A stretch of DNA of 64,000 nt from Carex sylvatica (Eukaryota > Streptophyta > Magnoliopsida > Poales > Cyperaceae). The translations under genes and the position numbers were made by a program. Below are positions 34,006 to 46,631 of the stretch, piece after piece (within the stretch, counting starts at the first letter, position 1; every line of letters begins with the position of its first letter). The notes beneath the pieces are model-generated. The model did no database searches, had not been told where the DNA came from, and saw nothing but the letters and a program-made list of their open reading frames with translations. Where the stretch lies: positions 124,001-188,000 of the forward strand of contig CAXKVR010000019.1 in NCBI GenBank assembly GCA_964058845.1, in the 5' to 3' direction.

Positions 34006-36176
34006 CTAGAACATTTCTCTAGTTATTTATACTTTTTAGTTCACCTCAAATTTATTTTGTAATTATGTCTTCAACTGTTTATGCAAAATAAAAGTGTATG
34101 ATAAAAAAGTCACAATAACAGACCTAACTGGTTTATATAGGGTACTAATTTAATGATTATTTATTTACTTTAATTTCTTCTTATGTCAAAGATTATTCCA
34201 TTACATTACATGTTAAAAATAAGTCTGATAATTTTGAATGGTGTTTTAAAACTGTTTATGGTCCTTTAACCACTGTTTCAAGAAGTGCTTTCCTTCTTGA
34301 ATTAAATGATATATGCTCTTTAGGAATTAATGCTTTTTTAATTCTAGGTGATTTTAATATGATTAGACGTAGATCTGAAAGATCTAGTAATAGTTATAAT
34401 CATGTAATTAGTAGTCGATTTAATTCTTTCATTAGGAGCAATGACTTAATATAATTGTCGTTATCTGATAAAAAGTTTACATGGGCCCGATCTCTTAATT
34501 CTACCTCACAAGCCCTTTTAGATAGGTGTTTCTGCTGCACTTTCTGGAATTTACATTTTAATCTTTCTAAACTTACTTCCTTACCAAGGGCCTACTCTGA
34601 TCATATTCCTTTATTTTTATATACTCAAGCTGTTGTTATTTCACACTCTAAGTCTATTAAGTTTGATAAATCATGGCTTGACCATGAGGAATTTTACGAC
34701 TGTCTCTTCCCATTGGCTCAATATTGCTTTAACTTCTGGTTTTGGTAATATTTGAAAAATAAAAATGCAATCTTTACGACAAAAATTGAGAGGATGGAGT
34801 TCTAATGTTCGCGGTGAGAAAAGGAGAATTAAGTCTAATTTGTTACCTAGACTTGGATATTTTGAAAATCAATTAGATGATAATTGTCTTACTGAGATTG
34901 AATTAGATGATTGGAAGTTTTGTCAACATGCATTATATACACTCTATTTAGAAGAGAAAAAATATTGGCAACAACGATCTAGATTAAAATAGTTTTTAGA
35001 GGGGGATCTTAATACCAGATTCTTTCATGTAGTGGCAACAAGTAGGAAAAAAAATACAATTAGTTGTCTCAAAATTAATGGTTCTATGTGTTTTGATCAA
35101 TCTATAATATTGCGTCACATCACGGACTTTTATAAAGGTCTGATGGGTTCCTCTACTCCTAGATTACTATCCTTACAAGATAATTTATGGGTTCCATCTG
35201 AAAATTTATCTGCTGAACAATGTCTTTTTTTACAAGCACCATTCTCTTTAGATGAAACTAAAACTGTAGTTTTTGCATGTAATCCCTCTAAAGCTCCTGG
35301 CCCTAATGGTATGTCCTTTCAATTTTATCAATCATTTTGGGATATTATTAAAAATGATCTGCTTAGAATATTTACATCCTTTTATAATAATAATTTGGAT
35401 GTTTTCAAGTTTAACCTTGCTTCCATCTGTTTAATTTCTAAAAAAGAGGATGCTATCACAGTTAGAAATTTTAGGCCTATTAGTCTTATAAACTGTAATT
35501 TTAAACTTATCACAAAAATATTAGCTAATAGATTAGCTTTAGTTATGGATTCTTTAATAGATTCTTCTCAAACAGCATACATTAAAGATAGAGTAATTTT
35601 GGATAATGTCGTTTGTGCTTATGAAGTCCTTCATCAAGTGAAAATTAAAAAACAAAAGGGTGTTCTTTTCAAACTTGACTTTGAAAAAACATTTGGCCAT
35701 GTTAATTGGGATTTCTTACTTGAAATATTACGTGCTAGGGGATTTGGTCCAAAGTTTATTACTTTGATTAAATTGATTTTAGAAAGTAGTCGAACATGTG
35801 TAAATTGAAATGGTAATTTAGGCCCGTATTTTTCTTGTAAAAGGGGAGTACGCCAGGGTGATCCCCTATCCCCTTTTCTTTTCATACTGGTCACTGATGT
35901 TTTAAACAAAATCCTTCAACAAGCCAATCGAGGAGGATTTGTAGACGGTTTAAGAAACTTTTCAAATTTATGTAATGTTATGAATTTACATTTTGCTAAC
36001 GATACTCTTCTTTTTCTTAAGGCTGATAAAGTAGTTCTGACACATATCAAATGACTATTAGTGGCATTTGAGAATGTCTCTGGTTTGAAAATAAATTACG
36101 AAAAAAGTATGATGTATCCTCTAAACTTATCAAATACTGAAAGTGATGAACTAGCTTTCATTTTACGGTGTACGAC

Positions 36177-37646
36177 TGATCGCACGAGAATATATGCCAA
36201 AAAGTTTCAGTATAGCAAGCTATACTTTTTAAACCTTTGTTATACTCTGTCAATTCAGATAGCAAGTGTACTATCCTGTCGTTGAGTACGCTCAGGTATC
36301 GATCCACAGGGACGGAAGAAAAACACTAGACTTATCCTAAAATCACTTGAAATTCTAGAAGTGAGAGAGATTGATTTGGTTTTGGTTCTAACAATTCTAC
36401 TGATTTATAACAAGTTTAAAAGACTATAAAAGATAATTAAAGTTGTTTTCAATTGATAAAAGGGCGTTTCCAGGGTTCAGATTTCATTTCTGTTTAGTCT
36501 CGAGGCATACGGCCCGTACAGATTCCCGTACGGTCCGTATGGGACCTCAAGTTGATGCTGCAGCTACTGTTTTCTGTGTTGATACTGTGTTTAGGGTTTC
36601 TTTTGACCAGATCTAGATACCTAACCTCAACTTTCGCATTTTGGCCTGATACCCGATTACCGGACTCAAATACTTCCCTCTTAGATGCGTTAAACCTCAA
36701 CTTTCGCATTTTGGCCTAATTTATCTAAGTTATTTGTTAGTTTACTAAAAATATCCAAGGACTTTCGCCTCAAGGAAAGTTTCGCCTTTCGGGTACTCCT
36801 TGGTTTCACCCTACTTCATATACTTTATTCGGTTGGAATGAATTTCATAGACTTGGCTCCTAACACTTAGATGTGCGCATTCATCTAACGGGATGACTAA
36901 TCAGATTCAAGCAAGCACAAATAGAGCAATAAAAATACTACTTAACAAAGTAAAAACAAAGCGTTCAACACAAAATCCAAGTAGCATACAAGCAAAACTA
37001 AACTAGAAACTACATCTTACCCCTAGAAACTAAGTAAATTAGCTACTCATGTTCATAAGATAACACAAATAACAAAAAGTAAAAGAGTTCATGATGGAAC
37101 AGTGGAAAATCCGAAGATCCGTTCAAAACTTGCGTTCTTCCCTTCTCTTCTTCCTTTCCTCTTGTCCAAGCAACCTCGAATAATTGAATGATTTGATAGC
37201 TCGAATGTTAGAGAGAGATCCCCTTTTTCTGCTGTGGAATATCTCCTTTAATGCCCCAGATCACGTCTCCAGGGGTTTCCTTTTCGGCTCCTCAAATCGT
37301 GCTCAATTCAGATTCCAGCTGGATTTTTCGAATCAGCGTTGTACGGCCCGTACGGGATCCTGTACGGACCGTATGCCTGGGCTTTGACTTGGAGACTTTG
37401 TGCCTCTGTTGTGGATCCTTCTGTGTGGTTGGGCAGATCTTGTACGGTCCGTACAGAATGTCATACGGGCCGTATGAAAAGTAGTCAGATGCAGTTTTTC
37501 ACCCTTTTTTCCTGCAAAATACCAAACAAAGCATAGCAGTACCACATTTCATCGAAATACAAGTAAAAAGTCCACATTCATAGGCTTTAAAGCACAGGTT
37601 TCATTTTAAATTAGGGCCATAATTTAGATATAATATGGAGATATCA
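36177..37646. mobile_element. Solo LTR (1,470 bp) inserted in the LINE
   Basis: TG...CA termini (TGATCGCACG ... GGAGATATCA) and a perfect 5-bp duplication ACGAC (36172-36176 and 37647-37651). Removing the insert plus one duplication copy restores the LINE reading frame as CGG TGT ACG ACT TCC ACT, before the conserved TYLGIP segment; this confirms both borders. The LTR contains GTATCGATCCACAGGGACGG at about 36296 and three pairs of TACGGNCCGTA dyads. No internal retrotransposon sequence remains, so an unequal recombination between two LTRs is inferred. The orientation and lineage are unknown. Confidence 0.88.
36508..37474. repeat. Three pairs of TACGGNCCGTA dyads at 21-bp spacing in the solo LTR
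   Basis: Copies start at 36508/36529, 37342/37363 and 37443/37464. Within every pair the start-to-start distance is exactly 21 bp, and the two members together form a hairpin with a 10-nt spacer. They are GC-rich islands in AT-rich DNA and may be transcription-factor sites or RNA stems. Confidence 0.9.
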
Positions 37647-39346
37647 ACGACTTCCACTTTATTTCTTACTTACTTAGGTATTCCTATTAATAATAAAACT
37701 CTAAATAATATAGATTGACAAATTTTAATTGACAAAATTAAAAAAAAATTACAAGGTTGGAAAGACTCTTTATTATCCTTGGGGGGGTAAAGTAACTCTT
37801 CTAAATTCTGTGTTATCTATTATTCCTTTATATTGGTTATCGATATATAGATTACCTGCTAAAATTAGATATAAAATCGATAAAATTAGACGTAAATTTT
37901 TATGGCATGGAGGTAACTCTACTAGAAGAAAATACTCCTTAGTCTCTTGGAGAATTGTGTGCAAAAGTAAAGACCAAGAAGGATTGGGGGTCTTAGACCT
38001 TAAGCTTATGAATAAGGCCCTTCTGGCTAAATGGTGGTATAGATTTCTAGATAATTCTGTTTCTGGTAGATGGAAAAATATTTTACGTAGTAAATATGGT
38101 GCTAGAACTTCTCATTCTCTTTGTTCTCCATTTTGGAGATCAATCCTAAAAGATCATGTAGTTATCAATTTAGAATTAAATAAAGAGATTGAAAATGGAA
38201 TGACTACTTCTTTTTGGCTAGATAGATGGTGTAGTAAACATGCCTTAAAACATCAATTTTCAAATCTTTTTTTTATTGTTACTGATAAATTTATTTCTGT
38301 TGAAAGTGCATTTTCTACTTCACATTTAAGTTTGTCTTTTCGAAGGCAAATAATTGGTATATATAGAACCGAATTGATTTCCTTGCAGCACAAGTTCCAA
38401 CATTTTACTTTATCTTCATATCTAGATATATTGATATGGAGATGGTCCCAAGATGGTCACTTCACTGTGCATTCTTTTTATAAATAGTTAGAGTATGGTG
38501 GCATCCCTAATTTCGAATATGATACCATTTGAAAATCTCATATCCCTTTAAAAATAAAAATCTTTCTTTGGTTGGTCTGACGCGATAAAATTCTATCTAA
38601 GGTTAACTTAGTAAAAAAAGAACGATCAGGGGATCTTACTTGTGCATTTTGTGACCAACCAGAGAGTACTGACCATTTATTTATACATTGTTCTTATTTG
38701 AGATTGATCTGAAATTGGATTGCAACATACAATTCATTCTTCTTTGACTGTAATTCCTTAGATGATTTGGGGTTACTAGACGCTTCTATACCATTAAAAG
38801 ATAGACTACTTGTAGAATTATTAAAGGGGTCTATTTTATGGAATGTATGGTTAGAACGAAATAGAGTTATTTTTAATGATACTACTCTCATTAATGTTAA
38901 ATCATTAGGATTTAAGATAATTTCTTTAGCTACTTTTTGGTGTAAGTCTAAATCTGCTAATTCATATTTAAAATTAAGTTTAATGCTTCCATGTGATGTT
39001 AAGGACCTCCCAGACCAGATAATGGAGGAGGAAGAGAATTTATCCCAGGTTCTTGGAGCTGGCATCCCCTAGGTCACATGTCTGGAGACGAGCTGACAGA
39101 TGAGAACCTATTGAATGACTTTTGATTTTTGCTTACTTAGTATTCATTTAGTTAGGAGATTAGCTTTGGATGATATTATTTTTTACTTATATGCTTTTAT
39201 TTCTTTTGTTGTTGATTGTACATTGTAGTAAGACTTTCATATTTGATTTTGGTATCTAATTTGGATACCAAATTAAGTATACTTGATTTCTATTAAATCG
39301 GTGGCCATACCACTATTTTTCAAAAAAAATATAGGGTACCAATTTA

Positions 39347-40861
39347 TAAATATCTTGTCGATCATTGAGTTTAGAATTTTCAATGTTTGGTGCTGAATTT
39401 TCGATTTTCATTTTAAAATCCGGTGCTAAAAATGAAATACTAATTATAGTACTTTCGATTTTTAATAATACTTAGAGCTTAATTAGAATTCGTAATCATG
39501 GTTGTACACTTGTGGTAGTAATTCACAATATATATTAAATTATGGCTAAATGCATGTGTTTATGACCAAATTCAGATATCAATTTTTATTTGCAGTTCTT
39601 TTGGATGTATATGAATTATTTTTGTATGTTTTCATTTACGGACACATTGTTTATATTTTTAATATCTATTGTTGGTACGGTGGAAGCTGATAGTATCCGC
39701 ATAGAGGATCACCGAAAATTAAATTTGAAAAAATAATTTTTTGTGGGGATAACAAAAATTTCACAATTCGAATTTTTTTCTAAAATATTAATATCTATGT
39801 ATATAAGTATTTATACTTATGTACGGAAGTATTTATAGCTATGAGGTGAACAATTATTTATTGTGCAGGTACTATAGTGCGAAAATAATAGTATTTGCAG
39901 CACTGTACTTGCGGGGGATCACCGAAAATTAAATGCAAAAGGATAACTTCCTGCAAGGACTGCAAAATCTCCACAATTTTTTTTTTATATTATTAATATC
40001 TACGCAATTTTTTTTTTCAAATGAGATCCATGATGATGTACTTTCAGACTCGTTGTTGCACAAGTATTTATACCTCACCGTACAAGTATTTATACCTATA
40101 CTTGCAAGGATTTATTACATATGACACTGAAAGTATTAATATCTAAGTATTGAAAGTATTTATACTTATACACTGAAGTATTTATACGTATGAGGTCAAC
40201 TATTTTTGTTAGAGGAAGGCTGACGCGGGGATGATTGGGGAACTCAAAAAGGAATAATCACAACAAGTCATGCATCAAATTATTAATATTTTTTTAAGTG
40301 TTAATATCTTATCTTCTCAAATATTTATAACTACGAATGTATACATATCTAAGTATTTTTTACATATGATACTGAAAGTATTAATATCTAAGTACTGAAA
40401 GTATTTATATCTATGTATTGAAGTATTTTTTCCTATGAAGTCAACTATTTTTGTTAAAGAAAGATTGACGCGAGAATGAGTGCGGGGATTGTAAAAGGGA
40501 AACTATATAATTAGTGGGGACTCTAGAAAAATGATACTGCTGAGATATAAGAATAATAATTAGTTGAGACTATAAAATTAGTGGGGACCATAAATCCATA
40601 ATACATTATTTCTCTAAGTGCGGTACTGTAGCACGATTACTGTAGCACATGTACTGTAGCGCGGATAATAAAATAATTATTCGTAAAAAATATCCTGATT
40701 ATGAGGTATATTAATTTTTATTTATTTATTGTTTATCTGTTTAAGTATTTTCTAATTATATAGCGCTATTATTAATTAGGTTATTCTATTTAAAAAAGTA
40801 TTATAATTAGGTATGTATGCAAAGGGGGCCTAAAAAAGACAATTCAACTTACCATGAATTA
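39347..40861. other. AT-rich repeat-laden spacer
   Basis: No gene. A unit containing GGATCACCGAAAATTAAAT occurs at about 39704 and 39915, and words such as AAGTATTTATACTTATG recur from 39780 to 40440, indicating old, diverged duplications. TACTGTAGCxC words cluster at 40623-40665. Confidence 0.55.
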
Positions 40862-40869
40862 ACAGTAGG

Positions 40870-41149
40870 CAGGGGCGGAACTAGAAAATTTACATAGAGG
40901 GGGCTGAAAATTTAAAATGCATAATTATTAATTTGTAGTTAGTGAGATTTGAATTCAATACCTCCCAAGTACAAAAAAGAGCCTTAACCACTAGACTACA
41001 ATGACACATTTGATATTTTATGTGGGGCCTAAACTATATAAAAACTTTAAGAAAATAAAAATTCAATCAAGTTTTAACTTACATGATTAAGAATTTTAAA
41101 ATCATGGGGTGGCTTAGCACCCCCGGGGCTATGTGTAAATCTGCCCCTG
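40870..41149. mobile_element. hAT-type MITE, 280 bp
   Basis: Perfect 8-bp duplication ACAGTAGG at 40862-40869 and 41150-41157. Ends are CAGGGGCGGAACTAG and (complement of right end) CAGGGGCAGATTTACACAT, a common plant hAT-like terminus. The TSD length points to hAT. No coding capacity. Confidence 0.88.
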
Positions 41150-41157
41150 ACAGTAGG

Positions 41158-42809
41158 TCTCAATCAAACAAAAAAACACTGAAATTATAAATTAACTTTA
41201 GATCTCAAACAAATATAAATAATTTAAATGACCTAAGTTGAAATAACTAATTTTAGACCTTCAAGAAAAATGCTAATTTATACTAAATTTTTAACTATTA
41301 TCGAGAAAGTATGTAGAATTTATACGGCATGCAAAAAATAGAAAGACGAGCCAGAATGTTTAATAGAATGGGGTAAAAATTTAGGCTACTGGCTGAGGCA
41401 TTATCATACAATTAGTTTAAATAAAAAAATATATAATTTTTCTAAAAAAAAAAAACACAGTACTAGAAGCACAATTTAGGAGAAAAATTAGGATGAGACA
41501 TAAGTTTTTTTTTCAATGAAGTATTTAAATAGAAGCATAGTTTTGAAAAAGAAAAAAAATTGGGGGAAAAAATGAAGCATAGTTCTGGCTCTACATGGTT
41601 ACATTAATGTATAAACGATTGAATTTTATGATTTTCATATTAAGATTTTGTTACGCGGCTTGGATGGATTGTTCTGACAAAAAGATCACGATATGGATTT
41701 TATATATTGCTTCGCATACTACTATAGAGAAATGGGGTGTTCTTAACCTCACAAGATAACTCAAAATCGATAAGATTACCTTTGAATAACAAAATTAAAC
41801 TGTTGAAACAGATTTATTTCACAAATAGTTTGTTTACATTTCAAATTATTTGTTTCTGATTTAATTTAATATGAAGTTAAGAAAAGAAGATTTATAATTA
41901 AGCTAATTTTAATACACTCATTTTTCATTTTTTTTGCACTTAACTTTAGACTAAATTAATTCATAAATTTGTAAATGCAATGTATAAATACATTCCTCGT
42001 GAAATAGATCAATTTTAGCAGTTTGAATTCACCATACAAAATCTTTTGATGAGCTTAAGAACACCTTGAACATACAATACTAATATCAATACATTAGTAT
42101 ATACATTGATATTATTAGTATGACCCTAATTATTTATAGTGAATTAAATTGGCATTTCATAAGAGCCGAGCCCAAAAAAAAAAAATATATTTGAGTAAAG
42201 GTTGAAGGTCAAGTCTCTCAATTATTTAATATCTACAAAGAATTATTTTCATTCGGATTTCGAACCTTCGACCTCCTACACGTAGGAAACCGAGTCAAAA
42301 AATTTAGTATAAGCATTTCAGTCTTTGGTTTTTTTTAAACTTGTTAGTGACTGCATTTCAGTCTTTGTTGCTGGATGTTTTCTCGTGTACTTTTTGGATA
42401 TATTTGGTTGGATTGAGAATAGATTATTTTTAGAGTTAGACTATTCATAATAGTTTATTCGGTGTTTGATTGAGTTAGAATAGTGAATCCAAACTTTTTG
42501 TCATATTAAAATAGGTTATTTCTAAGAATTTTGAGATTTTGCTACTCTAATAAAACAAACAATAGCTATTTTTAATTTAATTATTCTAACTATTCTTATT
42601 TTGCAATCAAACACACCCTTTAGGTTTAAATTACGTGTTTTATGAAGGTAACGTGCTAAGTAAAAAAAAATGTTATAAAGTAAGAAAGTATTATGATATT
42701 GTTTTTCGATATCATGCAATTATACTTGAAAATTTCGGTATTTGATTCTTACCAATTTTTGTGCGCTGCAATAACGCCCTGATAGTTTGGAGATGCAGTA
42801 GAGTAACTT
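41158..42809. other. AT-rich intergenic region
   Basis: No gene or well-bounded repeat recognised. 42240-42300 contains TTCGAACCTTCGACCTCC, a phrase common in plant transposon debris; 42380-42620 has loosely mirrored GTTTGATTGAG/CAATCAAACAC wording that may be another decayed MITE. Confidence 0.45.
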
Positions 42810-42812
42810 TTA

Positions 42813-43043
42813 GGGTACGTTTGGATGACACAAAAATAGTGTTAATTCAGAAATAGCTACTATTTTTAACGAGTTATTCTCATTATTTCATATTTGAGTG
42901 AAAAAAATGTTATTCTCAACACAAGGAATAGCTCGGGTTAGCTGCTATTATGCTATTCCTATAAAATGTTGAGTTAGCGGCTATTCCGAATTTAAAATTA
43001 GCGAGTTATTCTGAGATATTCTTTGTTTCATCCAAACGTATCC
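42813..43043. mobile_element. Tourist-like (PIF/Harbinger) MITE, 231 bp
   Basis: 3-bp duplication TTA (42810-42812 and 43044-43046) and 16-bp inverted ends GGGTACGTTTGGATGA / complement GGATACGTTTGGATGA. These are the usual Tourist-type signals. No coding capacity. Confidence 0.82.
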
Positions 43044-43046
43044 TTA

Positions 43047-44149
43047 ATAATGATAAAATGATATCTTTTATTTTATTTATTACCAACTTTGTTTGAATTT
43101 TAATGGATTCGCTGAAAATTATGCGAGCTCGCATCACATAAATGTGCGAATATAATTGAGAGAGGAATATTCTGTTGTTTATTGGATTATATACTTATAT
43201 CTGTATCTTGTTGCAATTGTGAATCACTTGAAGTAGTTTAAGAGATAAAATATACTTTTCGTTTTTGTATTAGATATTACATTGTATTTTTCTCTGTTGT
43301 TTGTGTGTATTACTGCTGTCATTTTTAAAGTGTAGTTACTGTGTTGTTTCATTGTTATATTATTTGACATAGAGATCTATAAAAGGTCATGCCGTAATTG
43401 TATACATCACGCTACGGCACGTGTGCTGATTATGTGTGTAGGTCATGTGTCGTGACTCACATGTCACGTGTTGTGATTATTTGCGTAACGTGACCATCTT
43501 TTAAAAATTTAGTACAATACGTTACGCAAAAGATCTTGGCACAACACACAGGTACAATTAGAACTGTTAGATCTTGATTGAAAAATTAAACATGATCAGA
43601 GCGGAACCAAAATTTGAATATAGAAAAGCTGAGCATCATTTTAAAAAGATTAACAAACATTAAAAAAATTATAAAACAAAATCTTTCAGTATTTAATGTC
43701 ATAAAAAGATACAATAGATACCGATATTTTATTTATATCCAAAAAATAAATAAAATTTTAAAAAATAACCCAAAATGAATGAGAATTTGAAAACCATCCA
43801 AACCGGAATTTTTTTTTCCGATTTCACCATCAAATCCCGGAAAAAAATTTATCCGGAAACTCAATTCCAAAACCAGAAAATTTTTATCTGGTCTCCTAAT
43901 TCAGGAAATTTTTTTCCGGATTTTAGTCCCAAAACCGGAATTTTTTTTTCCGGATTCGGAGATCCTACATATTACCCCGCGCGGCTCTCTCTTCTTCCCC
44001 ACGCCTCCTCACGTCCCTTTCTCTCCTCCTCTTCAAGTATTTTTTATTTATTTAAATTTAAATTTAAATTTATAATATATTTAATTATTTAATTCTAAAT
44101 GGTTCAGAATAATGTCCAAATAATTTAGAATTTTAGAAAATTTGTGTAT
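43047..44149. other. Intergenic region with CCGG-rich dyads (43800-43970)
   Basis: No gene. 43795-43960 repeats ACCGGAATTTTTTT/TTCCGGATT words several times, forming AT-centred dyads. The preceding AAAATAACCCAAAA stretch resembles the arm of the foldback at 20239, so this may be an arm of another Mutator-type element. Confidence 0.4.
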
Positions 44150-44960
44150 AATAATTTAGAAATTACCAAAACAGTCTAGAATAATTTAGAAAATACCAAA
44201 ATAGTCTAGAATAATTTAGAAAATACCAAAATAGTCCGGAATAATTTAGAAAACATAAAAATGGTATGGAATAATTTATAAAATACCAAAATGGTATGGA
44301 ATAATTTATAAAATACCAAAATGGTCTGAATAATTTAGAAAATACCAAAATGGTCTGAAATTTTTTAGAAAATACCAAAATTGTATGGAATTTTTTAGAA
44401 AATACCAAAATTATCTGAAATAATTTTAGAAAATACCAAAATAGTCTAGAATAATTTAGAAAATACCAAAATAGTCTAGAAAATTGCCCTATTAATTTAG
44501 AAAATAGTTTGATTAATTTAGAAAATTGTAAAATGATTTAGAATTTTTTTAGGAACCTTTTTTTTCTTTTCGGATACCTTTCAGAGCTCTGACAGTCCGA
44601 TCGATCGGCTCTTCGATTTAGGTTTTTAATTTTTTTAATTTTAATTTTAATTTATAATATAATTAATTAGTTCATTTTTAATGGTTTAGAATAATGTCCA
44701 AATAAGATCGACATTTGTAGAAAATTGCCATATTAATCTAGAAATCCAAAATGGCATAGAATAATTTAGAAAATACCAAAATTATCTGGAATAATTTTAG
44801 AAAGTACCAAAATAGTTTAGAATAATTTAGAAAATACCAAAATGGTCTGAAAAATTACTCTATTAATTTAGAAAATAGCAAAATTATCTAGAATAATTTA
44901 GAAAATACCAAAATAGTATAGAATAATTTAGAAAAATTCAAAATGATTTAGAATATTGTT
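44150..44960. repeat. Minisatellite, about 30-33-bp unit
   Basis: About 20 imperfect tandem copies of a unit reading AATTTAGAAAATACCAAAAT + rGTCTAGAAT. Interrupted at about 44520-44700 by non-repeat sequence and a partial duplication. The open frame on the minus strand (44163-44408) is only a translation of the array. Confidence 0.88.
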
Positions 44961-44983
44961 CGAATTTTTTAGTATGGCAGACG

Positions 44984-46390
44984 AAGTACTTAAACATACA
45001 TTTAGCGACTTGTTGTGGATAACTCATGGCAATCATAGGGTATCTGAGGCATCTAAGGAGGTAAGCATTTACTTATTTTATTTTTTATAACTCGGTTAGT
45101 AATCAAATTATATTGTAATTGATTTTTTCCTACTGTAGAGTAATGATATTTTAACCGTGAGACACTATCGACACAAATGCGAGTATAACGAGAAGTATGC
45201 ACTATTTTTAATTTGAATGGGCTTATATCAGATCGCGACATTACCTAATATCGCTCTCGATGCAGCTCTCATTCATGGACTTGTCGAGCGGTGGCGTCCG
45301 GAGACTCACACCTTTCATCTTCCCTTCGGAGAGATGACATGTATTAACTAATTCAAATAATTTTTTTTTAATTTCTTACTGACAAGTCAAATAAATTACA
45401 GTTACGCTAGAGGATGTGAGTTGTTTGTGGGGTTTTCTTATTTCGGGGGATCCGGTAACAGGAATTACAGACTCGACGAGTATCCAATGCCGACTGTATG
45501 AGTTGCTAGGCGTCAAAGATCATGAAATCAAGGATTTAATGAAAAAGAGGGGAAGGGATGCCAATGAGATAACGTCAGACATGCTTGTGGTGAAAAAAGC
45601 ACTTCAAAACATTGCCTGGAGATGCAACCGATCGACAATTGAAGTGGTTAATATTTTTTTTATTTAAAATCCTATTCGTATTTTACATTTTCAACAATGT
45701 ACTAACATTCTAATATTGGCGATTAGGTATGTCCGTGGATTTATCATTGACATATTAGGGAATACCATGTTTGCCGACAGTAGCGGGGATGGGATACCGT
45801 TGTGGTATCTCAACATGGTGGATAATTTAGACGAGCCGAAGAATTACAATTGGGACGGAGCTGTTCTCGCATATTTATACTGAAATCTATGCCTCGCATC
45901 CAATCCTAGCTGCCACTCTATGCATGGTCCCACCATGCTTCTGCAACACTGGTCGTGGAGCCGATTTTAAATTCACCGGCCATTGCCGGGATCTCAACCG
46001 ACATGGGACGCAAAAACAGAAGATACATGCCCAGCCTTTGCTGATCTATGGAAAGACCCACATAATTGAGAAAACTCATCGCATGCAAGTACCGCCGGTC
46101 CAAGTATCCCCCGCAACCAATTTCAGGAACTGACGGATAACATGGTGAATTGGCAGCCGTACGCATGTGTTTATCACAAGCTTTCGAGAAGAACTCGGGC
46201 GAACCAGGTACATTATAATAAAGTCGCATACTTTATTTTATTTATGTCATCATAATTGTAAATTCTACCTAATATTGCAACTATAAATTTATCAGCCGTA
46301 CTACTTGTACCGTGATCCTCTTATTTTTATTGGATTGTGGAGAACCACAATCCTGATCGCTTCATGCGATAATTTGAAAAAATGGTAAGA
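44984..46390 (+). pseudogene. Plant mobile domain (MAIN-like) protein remnant, probably transposon-borne
   Basis: PMD proteins (MAIN/MAIL1 family) occur both as host genes and inside plant transposons. Exon-like pieces: 44984-45060 (MADEVLKHTFSDLL); about 45215-45340 (IATLPNIALDAALIHGLVER, then FHLPFGEMT); 45402-45660 (TLEDVSCLWGFLISGDPVTG, QCRLYELLGV); and 45726-46390, with FGEMT-domain continuation such as LWYLNMVDNLDEP and VNWQPYACVYHKL, broken by several stops and frame shifts. The domain order matches the family: conserved LP segment, WRPETHTFHLPFGE, TLEDV, then VNWQPY. The closing RP/Trp-rich region is incomplete. Non-functional. Confidence 0.75.
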
Positions 46391-46499
46391 GATTGCGCCA
46401 CCGTCTCCCCTAAATAAGCACGAGCACCAAGATCTGCACAAGTAATTTTCTTAGTCTTTCTGTGGTTTATTTATTTTAATATATTTATTTACTTTTTTT

Positions 46500-46570
46500 A
46501 TTTTGAAAATGAAAAAATGACTTATAAGCATATACCCTCATATACTTATGTAAGTAGAGTAGCCAACCCC
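46500..46570. repeat. Orphan arm of the 47067-type MITE
   Basis: CTTATAAGCATATACCCTCA followed by TACTTATGTAAGTAGAGTAGCCAACC matches the right arm of the complete element ending at 47494. Followed by (CT)n and (TA)n microsatellite at 46571-46630. Confidence 0.75.
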
Positions 46571-46592
46571 TCTCTCTCTCTCTCTTTATCTT

Positions 46593-46628
<36 letters not shown>

Positions 46629-46631
<3 letters not shown>

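Larger units (their letters stand above)
34153..39328 (+). mobile_element. 5'-truncated, decayed LINE retrotransposon (interrupted by a solo LTR)
   Basis: Bounded by an 18-bp target-site duplication with one mismatch, ATATAGGGTAC[T/C]AATTTA, at 34135-34152 and 39329-39346. It starts inside the AP-endonuclease domain (FLILGDFNMIRR at about 34340; AYSDHIPLFL at about 34600). Reverse transcriptase follows (VRNFRPISLINCNFKLITKI at about 35465; LKINYEKS at about 36085). After the solo LTR come TYLGIPI at 37670, the RNase-H-less C-terminal region (GLGVLDLKLMNKALLAKWW) and a zf-RVT motif (CAFCDQPESTDHLFIHC at about 38645). Several in-frame stops show it is dead. The A-run at 39322-39329 is the poly(A) remnant. 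The RT active-site YADD box reads FANDT at about 35993, a decayed catalytic site. Confidence 0.92.

Noticed and set aside
42255..42275. TTCGAACC, tRNA T-arm-like word
   Set aside because: No acceptor stem, D-arm or anticodon arm can be placed around it.
44163..44408. 81-codon frame rich in FWYF repeats
   Set aside because: Translation of the minisatellite.
44150..44960. CRISPR-like regular repeats
   Set aside because: Units are adjacent and imperfect, with no unique spacers; a eukaryotic minisatellite.
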